Shown here piece after piece: positions 7,117 through 15,455 of a DNA stretch of 21,070 nt; within the stretch, counting starts at the first letter, position 1, and each line of letters starts with the position of its first letter. The stretch covers positions 1-21,070 of the forward strand of contig JBJXFK010000234.1 in NCBI GenBank assembly GCA_046155505.1, given 5' to 3'. The position numbers and the translations under genes were made by a program. Under the pieces are notes generated by a model, which did no database searches, had not been told where the DNA came from, and was given only the letters and a program-made list of their open reading frames with translations. The stretch comes from JBJXFK01 sp046155505. GTDB taxonomy: Bacteria > Planctomycetota > Phycisphaerae > UBA1845 > Fen-1342.

Positions 7117-10100
7117 GTGAGCACGCGAACCCCCAAAGCAGTTCAACGGCTGTCGGTCCACGGCAGATTCGCTTTCGCGGCCGTCGCGCTGGCCGCAGCG
7201 TTCCTAGCGCTTCCCCCCATGGCTACCGCAGACACGTTCAACATCGCCAACGGCGACGTTGCCGGCCTGATCGCTGCGATCGACACCGCCAACGGCAATG
7301 GACAGGCCGACACGATCAACTTGGCGACCAACGGGACATACCTGCTCTCCATCGGCGCGCCCAACGGGGAGGGCAGCGGCCTTCCGAGGATTTACACGGA
7401 CCTCACGATCAACGGAAACAACTCCGTGATCCAGCGGAGCGCTGGTGCCGCGGATTTTCGAATCATGAAAATTCGAACGGACAACTCTTCAGCGCAAATC
7501 GCGGTGACGGTGAACGAGCTCACGTTCAGCAACGGCTCGGAGCACAACGGGGGCGGACTCGCAATTACAAACGGCGTCGTGGCGCTCAACCGTTGTCGTG
7601 TTGAGAATTGCATCAGCACAACCGGCCACGGCGGGGGCATTTATGCGACCACGGGAATCGGAACAAGCCTCTCATTGACGCTCGACTCTTGTTCCATCAC
7701 AGGCAACGTCATCGGAGCCAATGCCGACGGCGGTGGGCTGTACTGTGCCCGCTTCTCCGGTCCCGTGAGCTTGAGCGTCCTGAACTCGACGTTCTCCGGC
7801 AACGCCGGCGGAGGCGTACATATCACCAACGCCAACCCGTGTGTGCTACGGAACTGCACGGTCAGTGGCAATACCAACCGCTTTGGAATTTACACCTTTA
7901 GAGCCGGGGGCCTGCGCGTCGACCACTGCACTGTGGTGAACAATACCTTCGGGTTGGCGTGCTACGAGAGTGGCGGAGTCGGCCACGCGAGGATGACTCA
8001 CTCCATCATTGCACTAAACGCCAGCCAAGACCTGAACAGCAGCACGATCTTCAGCGAAGGCCATAACATTTTCGGGTTCGATTTGTTTGGCACCCAAATC
8101 AATTGCGGCTCTCCGGGGATGTGCTCAACCGACCGGGCCGGCGTCGATCCGCGCATTGTGCCCCTCGACGATAACGGGGGGATCGGAATGACCCACATGT
8201 TGCGCTGCGACAGCCCGGCACTGGACGCTGGCTGGCCATCCAACTGCCTCACTTCGACCGACGAGCGCGGCCTGCCGCGCGGCGTGGACGGGGAAGGCGA
8301 CGGGCTGGCGGCTTGCGACATCGGCGCGGTCGAAAGACAGTTGTTCGAAATTCAGGACTCTGATGACGACGGCGTGGACGACTGTGCCGACTTATGCCCG
8401 AATACCCCCGGCGTCCCGGTCGACGCGCAGGGCTGTCCTCTGCCGGTCGGTGCCTGCTGCCTCCCCAGCGGCATGTGCCAGCAGTTGGCGGATTCAACCT
8501 GTCAAAGTCTTGGCGGCACTTGGTCGGGCGCGGGCGTGAGCTGCGCTACGGCCAATTGCACGGTCGTCACCAGCAGCGTGGTGGCCTGGGGCCGCAATAC
8601 CGCTACCCAGCTAAACGTGCCTGCGCCGAACACCGACTTTGTCGCAATCAGCGGCGGGGCGGATCATTCGATTGGCCTCAAGCGTACTGGAACGGTCGTC
8701 TGCTGGGGCCGCCCCAACGAAGGCCAGCTCAATGTTCCCTCGCCAAACGGTAGTTTCGTCGCGATTTCGGCCGGCAACCGTTTCAGCCTTGGCTTGAAGG
8801 CGGATGGTGCTGTGGCAGGCTGGGGCTCCAACATCTACGGCAACCTCGATGTGCCCGCGCCCAACCAGAATTTCGTCGCCATCGCTGCCGGCAGCGATCA
8901 TTCGCTCGGCCTGCGGGCCAATGGTTCGATCGTGGCGTGGGGCGACAACTCCTACGGCCAACTCGACATTCCCGCGCCCAACGTCGGCTACATCGCTATT
9001 GCCGCATCTGCGAGCATCAGTATGGCGCTCCGTTCTAACGGCGTGGTCGAAATCTGGGGCGACGGGTCGAATGGACCGCTGGACGTGCCGCCGCCCAATA
9101 GCGGCTTCGACAGGATCGCGCTCGGTCGGTTCCACGCACTGGGACTGAAAACCGACGGCTCCGTCGTCGTCTGGGGCGGCCAGGCCGATCCGCCGCCCGG
9201 CCCCAATAGCGGCTTTACGGCGCTCGATGGCGGCGAAACCTTCAGCCTCGGCTTAAAGACCGACGGCTCGATCGTGGCATGGGGATTCGGTCAATACGGC
9301 GAACTCGGACTTCCTTTGCCTAACTCAGGCTACCGGGCGATCGCCGCGGGACAGTATCACGGCCTGGCCCTGCGCGATGAGACCGGATCGTGCTGCATTC
9401 CGAGCGGCTTGTGTCAGCGGCTTTCCAGCGCGAACTGCACCGCCGCCGGCGGCACGTTCGGCGGCGTCGGCTCCCAGTGCGGCCCGGATGCCGACGGCGA
9501 TGGCGCGCCGGACATTTGCGACGACTGCCCGAACGATCCGAACAAAATCGGGCCGGGGCAATGCGGGTGCAACGTCGCGGATACTGATACGGACGGCGAC
9601 GGCGTGCCCGACTGCAACGACGCCTGCCCGAACGATCTAAACAAAGTCGCGCCCGGTCAATGCGGCTGCGGCGTCGCGGACACTGACAGTGACGGCGACG
9701 GCGTGGCCAACTGCATCGACAACTGCGCAACCGCCAACCCGGATCAGCACGACGCCGATCTGTTGGATGCGGGCTTCGTTCCCGCTGCGGCCTGGCGGTT
9801 CGCGGAAGGCAGCGGCACACTCGCGGCCGATAGCGTAGGTACACATGACGGGACGCTCGCTGCAGCGGGCTGGGGCAGCGGGGTCGACGGGACCGCCGTG
9901 GTGTTCGACGGCAACGACGGCGTCGTCATCCCCGACGCGAACGAACTCGACTTCGGCCCCTCGGCGGACTTTTCGATCTCGGTGTGGGTCAAGATACCTG
10001 CCACCCAAGGCAGCACGCAGAATCAGGACAATGCCATCGTTGAAAAGTGGAGCGGCTCGGGCGGCTACCCCTATGTGATCCGGCTCATCAACCAGACGGG

Positions 10101-11157
10101 CGGCGTCAACGCCGGTCGGGTGCGGGCCGCGCGGTACAACGGCAGTGCCAATCCAGCACTAACGTCCGCGTCAACGATCAACGACAACCAATGGCACCAC
10201 ATCGTTTTCGTTCGCGATTCCGGAACGCTGAAGCTCTATGTCGATCGTACGCTCGAGGCTTCGACGGTCGATACGACGACAGGAATTACGGCTAACGCTT
10301 CACCGCTCTACCTCGGCAACCGTGGTGGCGTGGTGAACTTCCTGACCGGCTCGATCGACGAACTGGCGATTCTCGGGCGGGCGTTGTCCGCGGCCGAGGT
10401 GGCGCAATTCTTCGCCGCGCAAGGCTTCGGGGACGGCGTTGGCGACGCTTGCGACAACTGCCCGACTGCCGCAAACGCGAGTCAGACCGATGCCGACGGT
10501 GACGGCACCGGCGATGCCTGTGACGGCTGCCCGAACGACCCAAACAAGACCGCGCCGGGCGCTTGCGGCTGCGGCGTCGCAGATACGGACACTGACAGCG
10601 ATGGTGTGGCCGACTGCATCGACAACTGCCCGGCCGCGGCCAACCCAGCACAGCAAGACTGCGACGGCGACGGCGTCGGCGACGTCTGCGACAGCCTGAA
10701 CACGCCGCAAATCACGCAGCAGCCGCACTCGGTCACGGGCGACGTTGGTGAATCGGCCATGTTCACTGTTTTGGCCGAAGGCGGTGGATTGACGTTTCAA
10801 TGGCGAAGAAATGGAGCCAACCTGTCGGACGGCGGCAACATTTCGGGCGCAACGACCGCTGCGCTCACGATCAACCCGATCGGCGGCGACGACGCCGGCA
10901 GCTATGACTGCGTGGTGAGCAACGGATGCGGATCTGTCGACAGCAGCGACGCTGCGCTGACGATCAACGCCGCGCCCTGCCCGGGCGATCTCAATGGCGA
11001 CCGCAGTGTCGGACTCTCCGACCTGGCCATCCTCCTCGCACATTTCGGCGTGCAGAGCGGCGCGACGCTTGCCGACGGGGATGTGGATGGCGACGGCGAC
11101 GTCGAGTTGGCCGACCTGTCTATTCTGCTCGCGAACTTCGGCGCGACGTGCCCTTGA
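7117..11157 (+). CDS. Giant secreted mosaic protein: beta-helix, RCC1-like, TSP3, LamG, Ig, dockerin
   Basis: A 1346-residue exported protein. Residues 1-38 are a signal peptide ending MATA. About 39-409 is a beta-helix of the choice-of-anchor Q type, ending with DIGAVERQ. A short TSP3-type Ca2+-binding stretch (415-441) and a GACCLPSGMCQ cysteine motif follow. Residues about 487-754 hold seven RCC1-like repeats of 39 residues (VAWGxNxYGQLxVPxPN). A second CCIPSGLCQ motif (from 758) leads into TSP3 repeats (789-882: DADGDGAPDICDDCPNDPNK and relatives). A LamG/concanavalin-like domain (887-1105: FSISVWVKIPATQG, NDNQWHHIVFVRD, GSIDELAILGRALS) is followed by more TSP3 repeats, an Ig-like domain (1197-1284) and a dockerin pair (1287-1346: DLNGDRSVGLSD, DVDGDGDVELAD). 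It is probably a surface or matrix adhesin or scaffold; no enzyme active site is apparent. A perfect hairpin terminator follows. Confidence 0.93.
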   Translation: MSTRTPKAVQRLSVHGRFAFAAVALAAAFLALPPMATADTFNIANGDVAGLIAAIDTANGNGQADTINLATNGTYLLSIGAPNGEGSGLPRIYTDLTINGNNSVIQRSAGAADFRIMKIRTDNSSAQIAVTVNELTFSNGSEHNGGGLAITNGVVALNRCRVENCISTTGHGGGIYATTGIGTSLSLTLDSCSITGNVIGANADGGGLYCARFSGPVSLSVLNSTFSGNAGGGVHITNANPCVLRNCTVSGNTNRFGIYTFRAGGLRVDHCTVVNNTFGLACYESGGVGHARMTHSIIALNASQDLNSSTIFSEGHNIFGFDLFGTQINCGSPGMCSTDRAGVDPRIVPLDDNGGIGMTHMLRCDSPALDAGWPSNCLTSTDERGLPRGVDGEGDGLAACDIGAVERQLFEIQDSDDDGVDDCADLCPNTPGVPVDAQGCPLPVGACCLPSGMCQQLADSTCQSLGGTWSGAGVSCATANCTVVTSSVVAWGRNTATQLNVPAPNTDFVAISGGADHSIGLKRTGTVVCWGRPNEGQLNVPSPNGSFVAISAGNRFSLGLKADGAVAGWGSNIYGNLDVPAPNQNFVAIAAGSDHSLGLRANGSIVAWGDNSYGQLDIPAPNVGYIAIAASASISMALRSNGVVEIWGDGSNGPLDVPPPNSGFDRIALGRFHALGLKTDGSVVVWGGQADPPPGPNSGFTALDGGETFSLGLKTDGSIVAWGFGQYGELGLPLPNSGYRAIAAGQYHGLALRDETGSCCIPSGLCQRLSSANCTAAGGTFGGVGSQCGPDADGDGAPDICDDCPNDPNKIGPGQCGCNVADTDTDGDGVPDCNDACPNDLNKVAPGQCGCGVADTDSDGDGVANCIDNCATANPDQHDADLLDAGFVPAAAWRFAEGSGTLAADSVGTHDGTLAAAGWGSGVDGTAVVFDGNDGVVIPDANELDFGPSADFSISVWVKIPATQGSTQNQDNAIVEKWSGSGGYPYVIRLINQTGGVNAGRVRAARYNGSANPALTSASTINDNQWHHIVFVRDSGTLKLYVDRTLEASTVDTTTGITANASPLYLGNRGGVVNFLTGSIDELAILGRALSAAEVAQFFAAQGFGDGVGDACDNCPTAANASQTDADGDGTGDACDGCPNDPNKTAPGACGCGVADTDTDSDGVADCIDNCPAAANPAQQDCDGDGVGDVCDSLNTPQITQQPHSVTGDVGESAMFTVLAEGGGLTFQWRRNGANLSDGGNISGATTAALTINPIGGDDAGSYDCVVSNGCGSVDSSDAALTINAAPCPGDLNGDRSVGLSDLAILLAHFGVQSGATLADGDVDGDGDVELADLSILLANFGATCP
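8572..9378 (+). repeat. Seven RCC1-like coding repeats, 117-nt period
   Basis: Successive TGG codons of the V-x-W-G motif fall at 8587, 8704, 8821, 8938, 9055, 9172 and 9280, that is five steps of exactly 117 bases and a last step of 108. The encoded unit of 39 residues is shorter than the usual 50-plus residues of RCC1 repeats. Seven units suggest a closed seven-bladed propeller. Confidence 0.8.
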
Positions 11158-11185
11158 TCGCGGCAAGCGCTGCTACGGTTCGTGC

Positions 11186-11220
11186 GGCCCGCGAGCGAAC
11201 CTCGCGGGCCGATTTCGTTG
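11186..11220 (+). terminator. Terminator of the mosaic gene
   Basis: GGCCCGCGAG (11186-11195), loop CGAAC, and the perfect complement CTCGCGGGCC (11201-11210), followed by GATTTCGTTG. It lies 29 bases after the stop at 11157. The T content of the tail is modest. Confidence 0.75.
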
Positions 11221-11312
11221 TGCGCTCTGGTTCAGGTCAGCGAAGAGAGCGGCGGTATCTCAGGGCGGTGCCGCGGCATCGGGCGCGGCCGACGCTCTTG
11301 CGCGCCACACGG

Positions 11313-11618
11313 TCACCTTGTCGGGTTGATCTTCTTCCGTCCCACCGGTTGCAGCTCCCGGCCTTCCGCTTGCTCGTGAACCCAGCGATAATAGGTCTTG
11401 GCCGTGACGATCCCGAGCACGCCTTCGATCTTGTGATCGAACTCGGCTCCGATGGACAGGAGCCGGCGGCGGTCGGCGGGAGACGAGATGACCCGGTTAC
11501 CCCCCAGTTTGCGGCGCAGAATCTCGACCTGCGCCATGAGGAACCGAATGCGGGCGTCCCGGCGCGCAGATTGGGCTTCAATCAGGAGGTGCACGAAAGC
11601 GTAGAACCAGCGCAGCAT
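11313..11618 (-). pseudogene. N-terminal fragment of an integrase-type transposase
   Basis: The fragment is 101 residues, starting MLRWFYAFVHLLIEAQSARR and continuing with FLMAQVEILRRKLGGNRVIS and GIVTAKTYYRWVHEQAEGRE. This resembles the N-terminal part, before the rve/DDE integrase core, of transposases widespread in planctomycetes; intact copies are several hundred residues long. The frame ends soon after GRKKINPTR, and no catalytic DDE core can be found downstream on either side of the stop, so it is treated as truncated. No clear Shine-Dalgarno is present. The family assignment is from memory and moderate. Confidence 0.5.
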
Positions 11619-11802
11619 GGCTTTGAGCTCTTTTTGGATCCAATGACGAGAAAACAGTCAGTGAAAACCGCCTCCCGACATTTTGGGCCCCCTCTGCCGC
11701 GGCCGCAAACCGGCTTTCGATTTGGCATCCGGCCCAACCCCCAGGCCCTCACCCTCCATAACCCGCCGGTCACCGAATTTCGTGGTTGGGTTCCCTATAG
11801 CG

Positions 11803-11869
11803 CTTCGAATCGCGAAATTGGATGTCTCTCCAAATGTCTCGCGCGACAAGGAGAGACACGATTTCGAAG
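11803..11869. repeat. Nested inverted repeat
   Basis: CTTCGAA (11803-11809) pairs with TTCGAAG (11863-11869), and inside it TGTCTCTCC (11823-11831) pairs perfectly with GGAGAGACA (11850-11858). The inner loop contains another TGTC/GACA pair. The function is unknown; an element end, an operator or a structured RNA are all possible. Confidence 0.6.
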
Positions 11870-11925
11870 ACGGTGTTGTTCCCTCTAGTTGCAAGGGAGT
11901 AGCGAAATGCTGCTCCCCAGTGGTT

Positions 11926-11967
11926 AACGCAGAACGCCGCCCGAGAGAACGGGCGGCGTTTTGCGTT
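11926..11967. terminator. Long hairpin, probable bidirectional terminator
   Basis: AACGCCGCCCG (11933-11943), loop AGAGAA, then CGGGCGGCGTT (11950-11960) form a perfect 11-bp GC-rich stem. Outward pairing of AACGCAG with TTGCGTT extends it to 18 bp with one G-T wobble. Short T runs lie on the plus side. No gene directly upstream on either strand obviously needs it, so it may be a relic. Confidence 0.6.
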
Positions 11968-12110
11968 TATCTACAGCCTCTGCAAGAACTTGAGAACCGC
12001 CCACGTCTCTCGTTGAGCGATGCCCTATTGCCGCGCGACATCCCGTTTCGATACCGCCTCGAACCCGGACCGCGAACTCTCTCGAACTCTCCGGCAGTTC
12101 GAAGGACGGG

Positions 12111-12371
12111 TTAACGCTGCGGTGCCATTTGCCATTGGCAGCTTGCGCTGCCGCACTTGACAACACGGCGATCTTGGAAAGAAACTGCCGCAATCAGGTA
12201 CAAATTCCCGATTCGTGCAACCACGGGAGCCTTGTTCGATTCGCGCGCGGCATAGCGAAGTTGGGGAAAAGCCGAGCGGTGATCTGAGCCGGAATTGGCA
12301 ACGCCACATTCCGGACAAAGCGAATCGAGTTCTGTCGACCCGCGCAGGTCTAAGCCGCAGTTCCTGCACGG
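12111..12371 (-). pseudogene. Zinc-ribbon fragment (CxxC-DLRG-CPEC type)
   Basis: The minus strand reads CRNCGLDLRGSTELDSLCPE then CGVANSG, and the frame continues to a TAA at 12111 (about 86 residues). The pattern C-x-x-C-G-Y/L-D-L-R-G ... C-P-E-C-G is a zinc-ribbon start very common in planctomycete proteins of unknown function, often followed by membrane segments. In this frame a TGA lies two codons before the first cysteine and no start codon lies between, so the gene is probably frameshifted or truncated at its 5' end. No membrane segment follows. What the protein did is not known. Confidence 0.35.
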
Positions 12372-12739
12372 TCAGGATTGGCCGAGGTCGGTTGGGTCGT
12401 GAAGCGGCTCGCGACGAGCTTCTACCCTTCCGGTTCAATCGCTCGTGTGGTCATCTGCTCGCTCTCCATCGAAAAATTGCAGAACGCCTGGTCGATTTGC
12501 GTTCGAAGGAACCGTTCGCGCGCTTCCGCCAAATGTATGCAACGAACGCCGCCGCGTGTCACTTTAAGTAGTCGAGGAACATCGCAATACTCGCATCGGG
12601 CCACGTTTGCTCGTCGCGGCCCCCCTGCTGACCGCCTCATTCTCCGATGACTTGGTGAGTCCGTGCGCCAACTGAAACACGACACATACGTCCTCAAGTT
12701 CTGGGACGACATCACACTCACACGCGCGTTTCGCCACCA
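12372..12739. other. No supported gene
   Basis: Open frames exist on both strands, but none has a ribosome site, a recognisable domain or convincing codon use. One minus frame (12422-12787) contains CEYC but runs through the hairpin of the neighbouring terminator, arguing against it. The stretch seems to be decayed DNA between the zinc-ribbon fragment and the lectin gene. Confidence 0.4.
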
Positions 12740-12779
12740 TGCAACAACAAGGGTGCGACGACCGGATGGTCGCCGCACC
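12740..12779 (-). terminator. Terminator of the lectin/beta-strand gene
   Basis: On the minus strand GGTGCGGCGACC, loop ATCC, GGTCGTCGCACC (stem 12779-12768 with 12763-12752, one G-T wobble), then CTTGTTGTTG. It lies about 40 bases past the stop at 12820. Confidence 0.75.
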
Positions 12780-12819
12780 AATTCCACGAACGAATCGAGA
12801 AACGCCGCATCGAAACTGA

Positions 12820-15369
12820 CTAGCAGGTGGTACCGAATGCGCCGAGGAGTTGCGACAGATCGCTCAGGTCGACATCGCCGTCGCCGTCCATGTCTCCATC
12901 TTCCAGCGCGGCACCGCTCGCCGTGCCGAAATTCGCGAGCAGGATAGCCAAATCGCTCAGGTTCACCTCGTCGTCACCATTGACGTCGCCAGCACACGGT
13001 GCGTCATCGACCGGCGCCAGCGCGATATCGTTGCCGCCGGTGAGTGAGCCTGTTGCCTCGTCCGCGCTGTAGTAGATGCGCCACTCGCTGAACCCACCCA
13101 AGCCGCTCAGCGCCGGCACAGGCGTGCCGTTTGCGCCGCCGTCAGGCAATCCCGCAAAGCTACCGGACAGCGTGCCAGCGCCGGCGTTGTTCAGAATGAT
13201 GAGCTGGTCAGAGACCGAGAAAACGCCGGAAAGCGTCTCGAACGCGAGATTCGCGCTCGATAGCAGCGAAACGTCGCCGCTCGTGATCATCAACTGGTCA
13301 TAGCCGCTGGCCGGCACCGGTCCGTTGAGGTCGATTCGCAGCGTGCCGTCGAGCGTGACGGGGCCGCCGAAGGTCAATCGGCCGGGGCTTGCGCCGGGAG
13401 CGACGCTACCGCCAGGTTGGATTGCCACCGCGCCGTTGACAGTTCCCGAGCCGCCGATCGTAGCGCCACTGGCGACGCTGAGGGAGCCGCCAATCGAGCC
13501 GTTGACGCGCAGCGTGCCCGCGTTGACGCTCGTGCCGCCGGTGTACGTGTTCGTGTTACTGAGCGTGAGCGTGCCGCCGCCGACCTTGCTCAGCGCCACC
13601 GTGTTCGTGCCGCCGCCGCCGAACGTCGAATTGTCTCGGATCACGCCGGCAAAGGTCGTGTTCGTGCCCAGCGCACCGACCTCAAAGGTCTTCAATCCCG
13701 TGCCGGAGAAAGTGGAGAGCTCCGTCGCCGCATTCGAGCCGGACAGGGCGCCGAGCCGCACGGTGGCGGCGGGAACTGTTTGGATGAGCGCGAACTGACC
13801 GCTCAGGTCCCATCTTGCCGCTGCGCTACCGGACGCGCCGATGCCCCACATCATGCCGCGCGTTCCGACGGGCAAGGAAAACGTGCCGGAGTACGCTGCG
13901 TTGTTTCCGCCGAGCCGGGCCGTCCTCGTATTGCCGGCAACAGTGACCGGCCCTGCGCCGCTCAAGTTCCGAAGCAGACGAACATCCAGCGAAATGTCCA
14001 ATACGAGCGCGCCGCCGGCCGCAATCGAGATCGGGCTGTCGAAGTTGAAATTGTCGGCGATACGCAACGTGCCGCCGTTGATGGTCGTAGCGCCCCGGTA
14101 GGTGATCGCCGACGAGAGAAGCGTCGTCGTCCCGGCATCATGAACGACGCTGAGCGGCCCACTCAACGGCTGCGCAAAGGTATGGAAGCTGCTATTGTGA
14201 TTGAACCGGACCAGGCCCGGTCCGACGCTGCTCACGGGTGCGTTCAGCGTGCCGGGCGCGCCGCCGTTGCCGATGCGCAGCGTGCCCGCGGTGCCGGCGT
14301 CCGCGCCGACCACGATGCTCGGCGCGTTGACGATCCCGCCGTCGCGGACAGTAAGCAGGCCGGTGCCGCCCGATTCGCCGACCCGTATCGGCCCACCGCT
14401 GGTGAGCGTGCCGCGGAGGTCCATCGTGCTGCCGCCGCGGAGGTTCACGCTCGCCGCCTGGCCAAATTGCTCGACGGCGAACGTGCAGGTTCCGCCGTTG
14501 GCGATGTTCGCGACCAGTGCCGCAGTCGGGACGCCGCTCGGCGTCCAATTGCCGGAGTTGAACCATGCGCCGGTCGCGAGCACGTTCCAATTCGCCGCTG
14601 TCGGCGAGGGAGCGGCGGTGAGCGTGAAGCCGCTGACCACCTGCGTGTTGTCAAACTGACCGGTCGCCCCGGTAAAGCCGACCCACGCGCCGTTTCCGCC
14701 CAGCAGTGTGTTTAGATTGATGCCGGTGTACGTGTGAGTAAAGACCGCACTCGTCGTCAGGTCGGTCAGCGTGACCACGAGATTGCTGCTTCCGGCGTTG
14801 TAGTTCAAGTCGACGCGGATCTGATGACCGCTCTCCAGAGAAAGCGGAGCTGTCACGAAACCCGCGTTGTCGTTGTAGTTTCCGCCGAATCCCAATCCGG
14901 TGGTGTTTCGCCGCGGAGAACCCTGATTCAGGTCCAGCACGACGGCCAGGCTGTTGCCGATGCCCTCATAACCGATCGAACCGCCGCCGAAGCCGAGCGC
15001 CCCCGCGCCGTTAGCGCTGTTCTGGACGACGAACGCAATACCGTCTCCCGGACTGCCGGGATCGGCAGTCGACGTCTGCTGATACGTGAACTGGGCCGAA
15101 AAGCCCAGCCCAACGTCGTGTCGCGTGTTGAAAAACACGCTGCCGGCGTCATTCTCGACGCCCGTGTTGGTAAGTGTCACCGCAGACGCGCTGAAGACGG
15201 GGCCGGGCAGCGGCGAACCGTTCGAGCTCCAGCCCGTACCGCTGTTGAAGCCGGAAATGTCCGCGTGAACCGACCCGGCGAAGGCGATCGACGCGAGGAG
15301 CGACAGGGTGGTGGGAAGCGCGCCGGCTCGCGCGGCCGGCTTTCGTGGGTTCATCTCTTGAACGTGCAT
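12820..15369 (-). CDS. Secreted L-type lectin / autotransporter-type beta-strand protein with dockerin tail
   Basis: An 849-residue exported protein. Residues 1-36 are a signal peptide ending GSVHA. Residues 37-250 form a bacterial L-type (legume-like) lectin domain: GDGIAFVVQNSANGAGALG, SLAVVLDLNQG, IRVDLNYNAGSSNLVVTLTD and GAWVGFTGATG are its typical strands. Residues about 260-745 are Gly/Thr/Asn-rich beta-strand repeats, with a clear autotransporter-associated repeat at 594-622 (LSKVGGGTLTLSNTNTYTGG) and a weaker one near 424-436. There is no outer-membrane barrel domain. Residues 791-849 hold two dockerin EF-hand loops, DVNGDDEVNLSD and DMDGDGDVDLSD, flanked by cysteines. The role is probably glycan binding at the cell surface. 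It is divergent from the second sigma-kinase operon. The start at 15369 has AGGAG 7 bases upstream; the open frame extending to 15609 is not needed. Confidence 0.92.
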   Translation of the reverse strand: MHVQEMNPRKPAARAGALPTTLSLLASIAFAGSVHADISGFNSGTGWSSNGSPLPGPVFSASAVTLTNTGVENDAGSVFFNTRHDVGLGFSAQFTYQQTSTADPGSPGDGIAFVVQNSANGAGALGFGGGSIGYEGIGNSLAVVLDLNQGSPRRNTTGLGFGGNYNDNAGFVTAPLSLESGHQIRVDLNYNAGSSNLVVTLTDLTTSAVFTHTYTGINLNTLLGGNGAWVGFTGATGQFDNTQVVSGFTLTAAPSPTAANWNVLATGAWFNSGNWTPSGVPTAALVANIANGGTCTFAVEQFGQAASVNLRGGSTMDLRGTLTSGGPIRVGESGGTGLLTVRDGGIVNAPSIVVGADAGTAGTLRIGNGGAPGTLNAPVSSVGPGLVRFNHNSSFHTFAQPLSGPLSVVHDAGTTTLLSSAITYRGATTINGGTLRIADNFNFDSPISIAAGGALVLDISLDVRLLRNLSGAGPVTVAGNTRTARLGGNNAAYSGTFSLPVGTRGMMWGIGASGSAAARWDLSGQFALIQTVPAATVRLGALSGSNAATELSTFSGTGLKTFEVGALGTNTTFAGVIRDNSTFGGGGTNTVALSKVGGGTLTLSNTNTYTGGTSVNAGTLRVNGSIGGSLSVASGATIGGSGTVNGAVAIQPGGSVAPGASPGRLTFGGPVTLDGTLRIDLNGPVPASGYDQLMITSGDVSLLSSANLAFETLSGVFSVSDQLIILNNAGAGTLSGSFAGLPDGGANGTPVPALSGLGGFSEWRIYYSADEATGSLTGGNDIALAPVDDAPCAGDVNGDDEVNLSDLAILLANFGTASGAALEDGDMDGDGDVDLSDLSQLLGAFGTTC

Positions 15370-15376
15370 GGTTCTT

Positions 15377-15381
15377 CTCCT
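15377..15381 (-). promoter_or_regulatory. Shine-Dalgarno fixing the start at 15369
   Basis: The minus strand reads AGGAG, 7 bases, ATG. A second Met five codons later (MNPRK) is possible but has no ribosome site. Confidence 0.8.
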
Positions 15382-15455
15382 TATGAGTGCCTTGAACGAC
15401 TGTCCAACCGCAGGTGCCCGTTGCAACCGCAATCGGCACGGGACCGGGGATTGGG

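Larger units (their letters stand above)
11619..12110. other. Non-coding stretch with stacked inverted repeats
   Basis: No convincing gene is seen on either strand. The stretch holds three palindromic structures within 170 bases: a long interrupted inverted repeat at 11803-11869, a hairpin near 11895-11917 (GGGAGTAGC with GCTGCTCCC, one wobble) and an 18-bp hairpin at 11926-11967. It sits next to a transposase fragment and may be the remains of mobile DNA. Confidence 0.4.

Noticed and set aside
8572..9378. Regular repeats considered as a CRISPR-like or satellite array
   Set aside because: The repeats are in-frame protein repeats of one gene with diverged nucleotide sequence, not spacer-separated identical repeats.
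11890..11967. Possible manganese (yybP-ykoY) riboswitch, suggested by GGGAGTAGC
   Set aside because: The GGGAGTAGC is fully used in a simple local hairpin, the rest of the consensus could not be matched, and no TerC/MntP-type or cation-transport gene follows.
11905..11980. tRNA-like AGTGGTTAAC D-loop sequence
   Set aside because: No acceptor, anticodon or T-arm can be built around it; the following bases form one long hairpin.
12422..12787. Minus-strand frame with CEYC...C motif, considered as a small HNH or zinc protein
   Set aside because: Its N-terminus is encoded by the terminator hairpin, it has no ribosome site and no HNH histidines.
13417..14715. 432-codon plus-strand frame opposite the lectin/beta-strand gene
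   Set aside because: Arg/Ala-rich shadow of a well-supported minus-strand gene with no domain of its own.
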